Source of the DNA: Curtobacterium sp. GC_Cur_3
Lineage (GTDB): Bacteria > Actinomycetota > Actinomycetes > Actinomycetales > Microbacteriaceae
Assembly: GCF_026544205.1 (NCBI RefSeq)
Contig: NZ_JALNUI010000016.1
Coordinates: forward strand, 29,220 to 93,219
Reading direction: 5' to 3'
DNA length: 64,000 nucleotides
The translations under genes and the position numbers were made by a program. How positions within the stretch are numbered: position 1 is the stretch's first letter; every line of letters starts with the position of its first letter. Under the pieces are notes generated by a model. It was not told where the DNA came from. It searched no databases and saw only the letters and a list, made by a program, of their open reading frames with translations. Below are positions 18,745 to 26,437 of the stretch, one piece after another.

Positions 18745-19719
18745 ATGTCCAACACCCACGACGTCCTCGTCATCGGCGGCGGAGCCGCCGGCCTCGCCGC
18801 AGCGCTCATCCTCGGCCGGTCCCGCCGGTCCGTCCTCGTCGTCGACGGCGGCGCACCCCGCAACGCCCGCGCCGAGGGCGTCCACAACTACCTCGGGCAG
18901 GAGGGCACCTCGCCCGCCGACCTGCTCCGCACCGGTCGCGACGAGGTCGCCCGGTACGGCGTCACCGTCACGGCCGGGAGGCTCGTGGCCGCGACCGCCG
19001 GACCCGTCGCTGACGGCGACCCGGTCGGCTTCACGGCCACCCTCGACTCCGGCGAGCAGGTGTCGGCCCGGCGCGTGGTCGTCGCCTCCGGCGCCGTGGA
19101 CGTCCTGCCGGACGTGCCGGGTCTCGCGGAGCAGTGGGGCCGCGGGGTGGTGCACTGCCCGTTCTGCCACGGGTGGGAGATCCGCGACCGGCGGATCGGC
19201 GTCCTGGTCGGGACCCCGTTCGGCGCTCACCACGCGCTGATGTTCCGGGCGCTGAGCGACGACGTGACGGCGTTCGTCGTCGACCCCACGTTCGCTGACG
19301 ACACCGCCCGAGCCGGTTTCGCTGCTCGGGGGATCAGGGTCGTGGATGCTCGCGTGACCCGGGTGCTCGCCGCGGACGGTCGTCTGTCGGGGGTCGAGCT
19401 CGACGACGGCTCCGTGGTGGAGCTCGACGCCCTGGCCACCGCGAGCACGGCCGAGGCGCGGGTCGAGGGGCTCGAGGGCCTCGGGCTCGTCGCGGTCGAC
19501 CAGTTCATGGGCGACCACCGGATCGCCAGCGCCCTCACGGTCGGGCCGACGGGGGCGACCGACGTCCCCGGGGTGTGGGCCGCCGGCAACGTGGCGTCGC
19601 CGATGGCCACGGTGATCGCGTCGGCCGCTGCCGGGACGATGGCGGGTGCTGCCGTGCACGGGGACCTCGTGCAGGCGGACCTGGCGGCCGCTCTGGCGCT
19701 GGTCGACACCGCGCGGTGA
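18745..19719 (+). CDS. NAD(P)/FAD-dependent oxidoreductase, thioredoxin-reductase-like (CPFCHGWE type)
   Basis: 324 aa. The FAD-binding GGGAAGLAAAL loop follows LVIGG at the N-terminus, and CPFCHGWE near residue 137 holds a redox-active CxxC pair. This CPxCHGWE branch of the low-molecular-weight thioredoxin reductase fold often lacks a thioredoxin partner and acts on small disulfides or other electron acceptors. The second nucleotide motif GxGxxG of the NADPH domain is degenerate here (VGTPFGAHHALM). Divergent from the cupin-XRE regulator. Contains GGGAGGCTCG at 18976-18985, coding Gly-Arg-Leu with an AGG codon. Confidence 0.88.
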   Translation: MSNTHDVLVIGGGAAGLAAALILGRSRRSVLVVDGGAPRNARAEGVHNYLGQEGTSPADLLRTGRDEVARYGVTVTAGRLVAATAGPVADGDPVGFTATLDSGEQVSARRVVVASGAVDVLPDVPGLAEQWGRGVVHCPFCHGWEIRDRRIGVLVGTPFGAHHALMFRALSDDVTAFVVDPTFADDTARAGFAARGIRVVDARVTRVLAADGRLSGVELDDGSVVELDALATASTAEARVEGLEGLGLVAVDQFMGDHRIASALTVGPTGATDVPGVWAAGNVASPMATVIASAAAGTMAGAAVHGDLVQADLAAALALVDTAR

Positions 19720-19745
19720 GACGCGCCGTGGTGCGGCCCGGCGTG

Positions 19746-19805
19746 GTGCGAGGTTGACCACTCCGTGCGGCCTCACGGGGTCGCACGGGGCGTACGACCT
19801 CGCAC
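19746..19805. terminator. palindrome, family C copy 2, bidirectional terminator
   Basis: GTGCGAGGT at 19746-19754 and ACCTCGCAC at 19797-19805 are complements around an inner CCGTGCG/CGCACGG stem. It lies between two convergent genes and shares GTGCGAGGTTGACC with copy 1. Confidence 0.65.
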
Positions 19806-19868
19806 GGGCCGGAGCGGCTCGCACGGTGCGGCGCCGGGCGTCGGCGGCGCGGCTCGCACGGTGCGAGC

Positions 19869-20546
19869 TCAGGCCACGCGGTACCCGGCCTGCGCGGCCA
19901 GCAGCGGCGCGAGCGCGTAGAGCTGGTCCGTGCCGATCGTCGCACCGCGGAAGCCCTCGAGCCGCTCGACCCGATCGAGGTCGGCGCCGCGCAGGTCCAC
20001 GTGTTCGATGCGGGTGTTCGAGCCCTCGGCCGCGCGGATCCGAGTGCCCTCGAAGGACACGCGCAGCAGTCGGGCGTCGGCGATGTCGAGCTCGTCGATG
20101 ACGCAGTCGCGGAACACCACGTCGGTCACCGTCGCACCGCGGAGGTTGACGAACCCGAGCTTCATGCCGACGAACTCGACGCCGTTCAGCCCCGAGTCGT
20201 ACAGCTCGGCGGACCCGATGCGCCCGCCGGCGACCCGGACCTCGCGCCACGAACTGCTCGACGCGCGGAGCACCGGCGCGTCGAGGCTCTCGATGACGGT
20301 GTCGCGCACGCGGAGTCCCCGCAGGTCGGCGGCGTCGGCGTGGAGCACCTCGACGACGCACTCCTCGAGCTCGAGGTCCGGCAGCCGCTCCCCCGCCAGG
20401 TCGAGCGACGCGATCCGCCGGCCGTCGATGCGGTCGCCCGTGAGCACGTCCCCCGGCCCTGCGACCCAGTCGGTGAGGTCGGACGGAACGGACAGGGTGA
20501 TGCGCGGGGCGTCGGTGCCGGAGGACTTCGCGGAGGATCGGGCCAT
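19869..20546 (-). CDS. pentapeptide-repeat family protein
   Basis: 225 aa. From about residue 45 to 195 it shows successive five-residue A(D/N)LxG-like units (ADLRGLRVRD, VNLRGATVTDVVF, VDLRGADLDRVERL) that build a right-handed beta-helix. Such proteins can mimic DNA and protect gyrase, but most are of unknown role, and the repeats here are degenerate compared with Qnr/MfpA. The ending DQLYALAPLLAAQAGYRVA is typical of this actinobacterial subfamily. Convergent with the flavin reductase gene. Confidence 0.85.
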   Translation of the reverse strand: MARSSAKSSGTDAPRITLSVPSDLTDWVAGPGDVLTGDRIDGRRIASLDLAGERLPDLELEECVVEVLHADAADLRGLRVRDTVIESLDAPVLRASSSSWREVRVAGGRIGSAELYDSGLNGVEFVGMKLGFVNLRGATVTDVVFRDCVIDELDIADARLLRVSFEGTRIRAAEGSNTRIEHVDLRGADLDRVERLEGFRGATIGTDQLYALAPLLAAQAGYRVA

Positions 20547-20585
20547 GTGCCCAGTCTGCCGGTCCGCACCGACGACGCCGCCGCG

Positions 20586-20639
20586 GCGGCAGGCGCAGCC
20601 GCAGCGGCAGGCGCAGCCGCAGCGGCAGGCGCAGCCGCA
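20586..20639. repeat. tandem repeat, 18-bp unit x3
   Basis: Three copies of GCGGCAGGCGCAGCCGCA, in the gap between the pentapeptide protein's start and the epimerase stop. It is non-coding by my gene calls and low complexity; slippage is the likely origin. Confidence 0.85.
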
Positions 20640-20654
20640 GCGGGCGCGACCCGG

Positions 20655-21683
20655 CTACCCGCTGAGGGGAGCCGACCCGGGGACGTTCGTCTCGGTCGCG
20701 AAGCCGGCCACCAGGTCACGGAGCGCGTCCGTGGCGGTGTGGCGAGCCTCCCACCCGAGTTCCGTGCGCGCACGGTCGGTCGACATGACCGGCACCGACG
20801 CCGCGATGTCGATCCAGCCGGCGTCCGTCGGCTGCAGCCGCAGGCGCCAGGTCAGGGTGACGATCCCGCGGAGCAGGCCGAGCGGGATGCGGACCGCACC
20901 GCGCATGCGCAGGACCCGCGCGATGCGGGGCGGCGTGAGCACCGGCTCGGCGGCGATGTTGAACGCGCCGCCGGCTCGTCGGTCGATCGTGCGCCAGTAG
21001 GCGTCGGCGACGTCGTCGGCGTGCACGGCCTGGAACACGAACGGGTACGGCAGGGGCAGCACGGCCCACTGGATCCACCGGACGGCCCGCATCGGGACCA
21101 GGTGGCCGAGGAACAGCCCGCGGATCTCGGCGGCAGCAGCCCGCTGGAAGATCAGTCCGGGGCGCAGGCGGGTGAGGACCACCTCGGGGTGCGCGAGGGC
21201 GAAGGCGTCCATCGCCCGCTCGTTCTCCGCCTTGTGGATGGCGTACGTGGCGGTGGGGATGCCGTCGGTCGGGAAGGTCTCGTCGACACGGTGACGCTTG
21301 CCCTCCACGTCGACGCCGCGGTACGCACCGACAGATGACGCGATGACGACCTGCGGCACCTCGGCACGGGCGACGGCCTCGAGGACGTTCGCCGTGCCCA
21401 CGACGTTGGTGCGGTGCTGCGCGGGGATGTCGTGCGTCGGCTGCAGGGCCCACGCCAGGTTCACCACCGCGTCGGCACCCCGGAACACGGCGACCAGCTG
21501 GTCGACCGCGTCCGGAGCCCCGACGTCGACGGCGTGCCAGGCGGCGTCGCCGTACGGCGCGGTGTGCACGTCGGGCAGGCGTCGGGCGACCCCGACGACC
21601 TGGACGTCCGACTCCGCCGACAGGCGACGGAGCACGGCGGTCCCGACGTTGCCCGTCGCGCCGACGACGACGACGCGGGTCAC
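20655..21683 (-). CDS. NAD-dependent epimerase/dehydratase family protein
   Basis: 342 aa extended-SDR protein. Rossmann motif GATGNVG is at 8-14; a YxxxK active site is seen as YAIHK, with an upstream Ser in ASSVGAYRG. It may act on a nucleotide sugar or a small carbonyl compound. The GTG start at 21683 overlaps the stop of the zinc dehydrogenase gene (GTGA), so the two are co-expressed and may share a pathway. Contains the dispersed motif in reverse complement at 20743-20752. Confidence 0.88.
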   Translation of the reverse strand: MTRVVVVGATGNVGTAVLRRLSAESDVQVVGVARRLPDVHTAPYGDAAWHAVDVGAPDAVDQLVAVFRGADAVVNLAWALQPTHDIPAQHRTNVVGTANVLEAVARAEVPQVVIASSVGAYRGVDVEGKRHRVDETFPTDGIPTATYAIHKAENERAMDAFALAHPEVVLTRLRPGLIFQRAAAAEIRGLFLGHLVPMRAVRWIQWAVLPLPYPFVFQAVHADDVADAYWRTIDRRAGGAFNIAAEPVLTPPRIARVLRMRGAVRIPLGLLRGIVTLTWRLRLQPTDAGWIDIAASVPVMSTDRARTELGWEARHTATDALRDLVAGFATETNVPGSAPLSG

Positions 21684-22873
21684 GCCGCGGCCATGGCGGG
21701 GTCGAGGACGACCTTCACGCAGTTGTCCTGCTTCTTCTGGAAGACCTCGTACATGTGCGGGGCGTCCTCGAGCGACACGCGGTGCGACGTCAGGTCGAGC
21801 GTGCCGAGCGGGTCCGACGGGTCGGAGACGAGCGGCATGATGTCGTCGATCCAGCGCTTCACGTTGCACTGGCCCTCGCGGATGGTGATCTGCTTGTCGA
21901 ACAGCGTCATCATCGGCATCGGGTCGGCCATGCCGCCGTAGACGCCGCTCAGGGAGACGGTGCCGCCGCGGCGGACCAGGTCGATCGCGGTGTGCACGGC
22001 GTCGAGCCGGTCGACACCGGCGGTCTCGATGGCCTTCTGCGCGAGCTTGTCGGGCAGCAGGCCCGCGGCGCGCTGGGCGAACCCGGCGACGGGGTTGCCG
22101 TGCGCCTCCATGCCCACACCGTCGACGACGGCGTCCGGGCCGCGGCCGTCGGTCAGGTCGACGAGCTCGGCGACCAGGTCCTTGGACATGTCGAACGTCT
22201 CGATGCCGTACTTCGCCGCGAGGTCACGACGAACCTGCTCCGGCTCGACGGCGAGCACGCGGTAGCCGAGGTGCTTGCCGATGCGGGCGGCGAACTGCCC
22301 CACCGGGCCGAGGCCGAGCACCGCGAGCGTGCCGCCCTCGGGGACGTCGGCGTACTGCACGGCCTGCCACGCGGTCGGCAGGATGTCGCTCATGAAGAGC
22401 CAGCGGTCGTCGGGGGTGCCGTCGTCCGGGATCACGATGGGGCCGTAGTCGGCGTGCGGCACGCGGAGGTACTCGGCCTGGCCACCGGGGACCTGGCCGT
22501 ACATCTTCGTGTAGCCGAACAGGGCCGCACCGCTGCCGTACTCGGTGACCTGGGTGGTCTCGCACTGGGACTGCAGCCCGCGCTGGCACATGTAGCAGTG
22601 CCCGCAGGAGATGTTGAAGGGGACGACGACGCGGTCGCCGACCTTGAGGTTCGTGACGGCGGAGCCGACCTCCTCGACGATGCCCATCGGCTCGTGGCCC
22701 AGGACGTCGCCCTTGTCGATGTACGGGCCGAGCACACGGTACAGGTGCAGGTCGGAGCCGCAGATCGCCGTGGAGGTGATCCGCACGATCGCGTCGGTCG
22801 GCTCCTGGATGGTCGGGTCGGGAACGGTCTCGACGGACACCTTCTCGGTGCCCTGCCAGGTCAGTGCGCGCAT
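21680..22873 (-). CDS. zinc-dependent alcohol dehydrogenase
   Basis: 397 aa medium-chain dehydrogenase of the glutathione-independent formaldehyde dehydrogenase / threonine dehydrogenase type. Catalytic zinc ligands are in ICGSDLHLY and GHEPMG; the structural-zinc cysteines follow as CGHCYMCQRGLQSQC; LGLGPVGQFAA is the NAD-binding glycine motif. The extra length over 350 aa and the segment GMEAHGNPVAG fit the long zinc-dehydrogenase branch. First gene of a two-gene unit with the epimerase. Confidence 0.92.
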   Translation of the reverse strand: MRALTWQGTEKVSVETVPDPTIQEPTDAIVRITSTAICGSDLHLYRVLGPYIDKGDVLGHEPMGIVEEVGSAVTNLKVGDRVVVPFNISCGHCYMCQRGLQSQCETTQVTEYGSGAALFGYTKMYGQVPGGQAEYLRVPHADYGPIVIPDDGTPDDRWLFMSDILPTAWQAVQYADVPEGGTLAVLGLGPVGQFAARIGKHLGYRVLAVEPEQVRRDLAAKYGIETFDMSKDLVAELVDLTDGRGPDAVVDGVGMEAHGNPVAGFAQRAAGLLPDKLAQKAIETAGVDRLDAVHTAIDLVRRGGTVSLSGVYGGMADPMPMMTLFDKQITIREGQCNVKRWIDDIMPLVSDPSDPLGTLDLTSHRVSLEDAPHMYEVFQKKQDNCVKVVLDPAMAAA

Positions 22874-22980
22874 GAGCGCTCCTCTCGTCGCGGGGGTCGA
22901 GCCGAGTGGGAGGCACGGCTGACGTCCCCCTCCTGGGTACGCGCACCTCCCGTGGCGCGCTCCCAGCCCGGATGCGGTCG

Positions 22981-23012
22981 GGAGGCTCGTGGCGGCGCCG
23001 CCACGAGCCTCC
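22981..23012. terminator. 32-bp perfect palindrome, terminator (family B)
   Basis: GGAGGCTCGTGGCGGC followed at once by its exact complement. It starts 6 bases past the stop of the APH-like gene on the minus strand. The outer arms carry the dispersed motif (GGGAGGCTCG at 22980-22989). A close relative lies at 50778-50813. Confidence 0.85.
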
Positions 23013-23018
23013 AGTCCG

Positions 23019-23924
23019 TCAGACGACCGGGTCCGCGAGCGTGGCGGCGAGCACCGCCTGCCACGTCGCGGAGTCCCCCGGGCCGGCGCTGCCGGCCAGC
23101 ATGATCAGCGCCTTCCAGAGGGACCACCCGCGGCCACGCGCCCACGTGTCGGCGTCGAGGCGGACGGCGTCACGGAACACCCGGCGGCTGGTGTGGTCGA
23201 GGAACGTCCACGCCAGCACCAGGTCGCACGCCGGGTCGCCGACGCCGCACGTGCCGAAGTCGATGAGTGCCGACAGCCGGCCCCCGCCGTCGACCAGCAG
23301 GTTCGTCGCCGCGACGTCGCCGTGGAACCAGACACCGGGTCCCGGCCAGGTCGACGCGCACGCCGCTTCCCAGACCTGGCGGCACGCCCGCTGGTCGACC
23401 GTGTCGCCGAGGGCCGCGAGGGCGCGCTCGACCTCGTCCCCGTACACGGACGGGTGTGCGCCACGGTCGAAGGAATGCGGACCCGGCGCCGGGCCGTCCG
23501 CCGGCGGAACCGAGCGGAGCTGGCGGAGTGCCCGCCCGACGTCGGCCGCGAGCGCGGACCGGTCGACGTCCGTGCGCGCAACGACGGTCCCCGCGAGCCA
23601 CCGCCGGACCGACCACGGGAACGGGTAGCCGGCGCCAGGACCACCGAGCGCGACCGGCTCGGGCACCGCGACGTCGAGCAGCGGCGCGAGGTACGGCAGC
23701 ACCCGCTGCTCCTTCTCCACCGCTGGGACGTAGGCGGCGGCGCTCGGCAGCCGGACGCTCAGGTCGTCGCCGAGCCGGTACGTGCGGTTGTCCCAGCCCT
23801 GCACGTCGACCTCGTGGATGGGCAGCCCAGACCACGCGGGGAACTGCTCCGCGACGAGGCGCTCGACCAGGGCGGCGTCGATCGTCGGTCGGTCGGGCAC
23901 GTCGGGCACGTCGGTGTGCTGCAT
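23019..23924 (-). CDS. aminoglycoside phosphotransferase family protein (choline/APH kinase fold)
   Basis: 301 aa. The Brenner motif HGDVAATNLL holds the catalytic Asp, and IDFGTCGVGDPACDL supplies the metal-binding Asp residues; the N-terminal lobe has WDNRTYRLGDDLSVRLP with the ATP-binding strand. It transfers phosphate from ATP to a hydroxyl of a small molecule. Most such chromosomal genes in actinobacteria are not proven resistance genes; the closest type (VDVQGWDNRTYRL, LPSAAAY) is often annotated simply as phosphotransferase. Substrate unknown. Confidence 0.9.
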   Translation of the reverse strand: MQHTDVPDVPDRPTIDAALVERLVAEQFPAWSGLPIHEVDVQGWDNRTYRLGDDLSVRLPSAAAYVPAVEKEQRVLPYLAPLLDVAVPEPVALGGPGAGYPFPWSVRRWLAGTVVARTDVDRSALAADVGRALRQLRSVPPADGPAPGPHSFDRGAHPSVYGDEVERALAALGDTVDQRACRQVWEAACASTWPGPGVWFHGDVAATNLLVDGGGRLSALIDFGTCGVGDPACDLVLAWTFLDHTSRRVFRDAVRLDADTWARGRGWSLWKALIMLAGSAGPGDSATWQAVLAATLADPVV

Positions 23925-23969
23925 GCCCTCATCCTCCTCGTCGACACCGGCTGCGCCTAGGCTCCGAGC

Positions 23970-24335
23970 ATGTCGACCACCGCTGAGCTCCTCACCGCGA
24001 ACCTCCACGACGTCTTCGGCAACCGGGACGCCGCCTCCCGCCGGGCTGCGATCGAGCGCACCTACGCGCCGGACGTCCTCTTCACCGACCCGGAGGGGAC
24101 CGTCACCGGCTGGGACGCCCTCGAGGCCAAGGCCGCCGAGCTCCTCGACCCGACGCCCGGCGCGTTCCAGTTCGCGGAGGAGGGCCGCCGCTACGTCTCG
24201 GCCACGCACGGCGCACTGTCGTGGGGGTTCGGTCCCGTCGGTGACCCCGTCGCGCGCGGTGTCGACGTCATCGAGGTCCGCGACGGCCTCGTCGTGACGC
24301 TGACGACGATCCTGGCCGAGGGTCAGTCCTCGTAG
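23970..24335 (+). CDS. SnoaL-like / nuclear transport factor 2 family protein
   Basis: 121 aa. The single cone-shaped alpha+beta domain of the NTF2/SnoaL superfamily is suggested by the N-terminal helix (LLTANLHDVFGNRDAASRRAAIE), TYAPDVLFTDPEGTVTG and the final strand pattern VIEVRDGLVVTLTTIL. Family members are isomerases, cyclases or ligand-binding proteins; no catalytic residues can be assigned. Divergent from the APH-like gene with a 45-base gap. Confidence 0.8.
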   Translation: MSTTAELLTANLHDVFGNRDAASRRAAIERTYAPDVLFTDPEGTVTGWDALEAKAAELLDPTPGAFQFAEEGRRYVSATHGALSWGFGPVGDPVARGVDVIEVRDGLVVTLTTILAEGQSS

Positions 24336-24350
24336 GTCCGCCGGACGGTC

Positions 24351-24989
24351 TCAGCTCGCGCGGCCCTCGCGCAGCCGGTCGCGCACGGCCGGCGGCAGGT
24401 GCTCGGTCGCCGTCTCGAGGGCACCCCGCGTCAGGAAGCGCCCCTGCTGCTCGAGGAACGCCACGAGCGCGGACTCGGACGCCCGCTTGCCGACCTCGCG
24501 CAGCACCCAGCCGAGGGCGCTCTGCACGGTCTCGCCGCGCTCCCGGACGACCCGCCCGGCGATGACGAGCGGCACCTCGGCGTCGCCCTGCTTGACGAAC
24601 GCCAGCGTCGCCACGACCGCGATCCGCCGGACCCAGGCCACGTCGGACTTCACGAGCGCGAACAGCGGCCCCGTCGAACCGCCGACCATCGGCGCACCGA
24701 CGAGCTCCTCGGCCGCGATGTCGACCAGGTCTGCCCGGTCGAGCCGTTCCGCCCGCGCCGCAGCCAGGTACTCGTCCGTCAGCTCCGGGTCCGGCCGCTC
24801 CCGCATCGCCTGCACGAGCAGCACGACCGCGAGCAGCCGCGCGCCCGTGTCCTCGCTCCAGAGCAGCGCCGAGCGTTCGCCCTCGTCCAGGTCGGCGAAG
24901 CGCCGGGCGACGCGTCGCGCAGCGGCGACGTCCCCCTCGGTCCGCGCGAAGGCGACCAGGACGTCCTCGGCGGTGGCGCGGGAGGTCAT
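24351..24989 (-). CDS. DNA alkylation repair family protein (HEAT repeats)
   Basis: 212 aa, all alpha-helical, resembling the AlkD-like HEAT-repeat family that removes bulky alkylated bases. Helical pairs can be followed through ARRFADLDEGERSALLWSED, VDIAAEELVGAPM, SDVAWVRRIAVVATLAFVKQ and QSALGWVLREVGKRASESALV. AlkD's catalytic Asp/Trp residues cannot be assigned with confidence, and the protein is a little shorter than AlkD, so activity is uncertain. Confidence 0.78.
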   Translation of the reverse strand: MTSRATAEDVLVAFARTEGDVAAARRVARRFADLDEGERSALLWSEDTGARLLAVVLLVQAMRERPDPELTDEYLAAARAERLDRADLVDIAAEELVGAPMVGGSTGPLFALVKSDVAWVRRIAVVATLAFVKQGDAEVPLVIAGRVVRERGETVQSALGWVLREVGKRASESALVAFLEQQGRFLTRGALETATEHLPPAVRDRLREGRAS

Positions 24990-25008
24990 CCGCTCCAGCG
25001 TACGACCG

Positions 25009-26175
25009 TCAGCGGAAGTGCAGCAGCGTCATCGGGTCCTTGAGCGTCCCGTTCACGCGGGTCTCGACGTGCACGTGGGGTCCGGTGGACTGCCCCGTGT
25101 TGCCCGACTTCGCGATCTCGGTCGACTTCGACACGTTCTGGCCCTTCTTGACCTCGATGACGCTGAGGTGCGCCGTCAGGACGGTGGTCAGGCCGTACTT
25201 CACGACGACGTAGTTGCCGTAGGAGGCGTTGTTCGCGACGGTCTCGGTGACCGTGCCGCTGCCCGAGGCGTAGACCGGCGTGCCGGTGCCGACCGCAGCG
25301 TCCGTGCCCTGGTGGTAGCGCGGGGTGTGCCCGGCTCCGCGGTCGTCGCCGTAGCGCCCCGAGATCTTGATGGAGGAGACGGGCCACAGCAGTCCGGTCA
25401 CCGGTCGGGAGGACCAGACTCGGGTGCTCTGGCTGCCGTAGAGCACGACGTTCGAGTCGAGCTGCACGAGGAGCTGCCCGGCGCCGGCCTTGCTGGTGCG
25501 CGAGGACCAGAGTGCGCGCTTGTCGGGGCCGTAGACCACGAGGTTGCCGTCGGCCTGGACCGCCGCCCACGAGCCCGGGTGCCCGCTGGTGTTCGTCGCC
25601 CAGGTCGCCGCGCCGTTCACGTACTGCACCAGGTTGCCGTCGGCCTGCATCGTGAACCGGCGGTTGGCGCTCGCGTCGGACCGGAGGACGGTGCCCGGCT
25701 GGATGACGTTGCCCGCGGAGACGCGGTCCTGGAAGGTCTGCACCTGCCAGAGCGTCCTCTTGGCGGAGTCGCGCATCCGCAGCGAGCCGTCCGGCAGCAC
25801 GCCGAAGTCCCGCCCGACCTTGCCGCCGGCACCCCACCGGGCGACGACCTTGCCGGCACGCTGGACGGAGAGCACGCCGTCCGTGCCGACGACCGCCACC
25901 GCGCCGGAGTTCCCCGCGGTGTTCGACGCCCAGAGGACGACGTTGCCGATGCCGTACTCGACGAGGTTGCCGTCGCCCTGCATGACGAGGCGGAACTGCC
26001 CGTTCGCCGAGGTCAGCGCGTCGTTGACCTGCATGGTCGTGCCGGCGGGCGCGGCCGTGTTCGTCGTGGTCGCGCTGGCCGGGGCCGCGAGGGCGATGCT
26101 GCCGGCGACGGTGATCGCCACGGCGGTGATGACCGCGGCGAGCCGGGTCCTGGTCCTGGTCGTGCTGCTGCGCAT
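25009..26175 (-). CDS. secreted M23 (LytM) peptidase with bulb-type lectin repeats
   Basis: 388 aa. A signal peptide (about 1-36, cleaved after APASA) is followed by B-lectin/bulb-type domains (about 45-255) with repeated GDGNLV and ADGNLVVYG units that bind mannose in plant and bacterial lectins. The C-terminal LytM/M23 domain has the zinc ligands H288 and D292 (HQGTD) and H367-x-H369, plus H336, so it should be an active glycyl-glycine-type endopeptidase cutting peptidoglycan cross-links. The ATG at 26175 has AGGGGAA upstream. The lectin part may target glycan on the cell wall or a host surface. Confidence 0.9.
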   Translation of the reverse strand: MRSSTTRTRTRLAAVITAVAITVAGSIALAAPASATTTNTAAPAGTTMQVNDALTSANGQFRLVMQGDGNLVEYGIGNVVLWASNTAGNSGAVAVVGTDGVLSVQRAGKVVARWGAGGKVGRDFGVLPDGSLRMRDSAKRTLWQVQTFQDRVSAGNVIQPGTVLRSDASANRRFTMQADGNLVQYVNGAATWATNTSGHPGSWAAVQADGNLVVYGPDKRALWSSRTSKAGAGQLLVQLDSNVVLYGSQSTRVWSSRPVTGLLWPVSSIKISGRYGDDRGAGHTPRYHQGTDAAVGTGTPVYASGSGTVTETVANNASYGNYVVVKYGLTTVLTAHLSVIEVKKGQNVSKSTEIAKSGNTGQSTGPHVHVETRVNGTLKDPMTLLHFR

Positions 26176-26437
26176 GGTTCCCCTGGTTCGGCGGCTCTCC
26201 TGACGAGCCGCGTGCGCCCCACCTGGTGCGAGCCGCCGAACGATGTTCGCCGCGGAGCCGATGCAGGACACAGCCCCAGTCGTGGGGGCTGTACGCGACG
26301 ACCGTCGTGTGCAGGCGACCGGGCTCCGCACGGACGCGACCGGGACGGACCGCGGGTTCGTGCTGCTCGTCGCCCGTGATTGTATGCAGTGAGGCCCGCT
26401 CCTGAGAGCGTCGTCGCACCCGACCGGAAGTGACACC

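Noticed and set aside
23019..23924. Antibiotic resistance gene (aminoglycoside phosphotransferase)
   Set aside because: The fold is clear but such chromosomal genes have diverse substrates; nothing in the sequence or context shows resistance.
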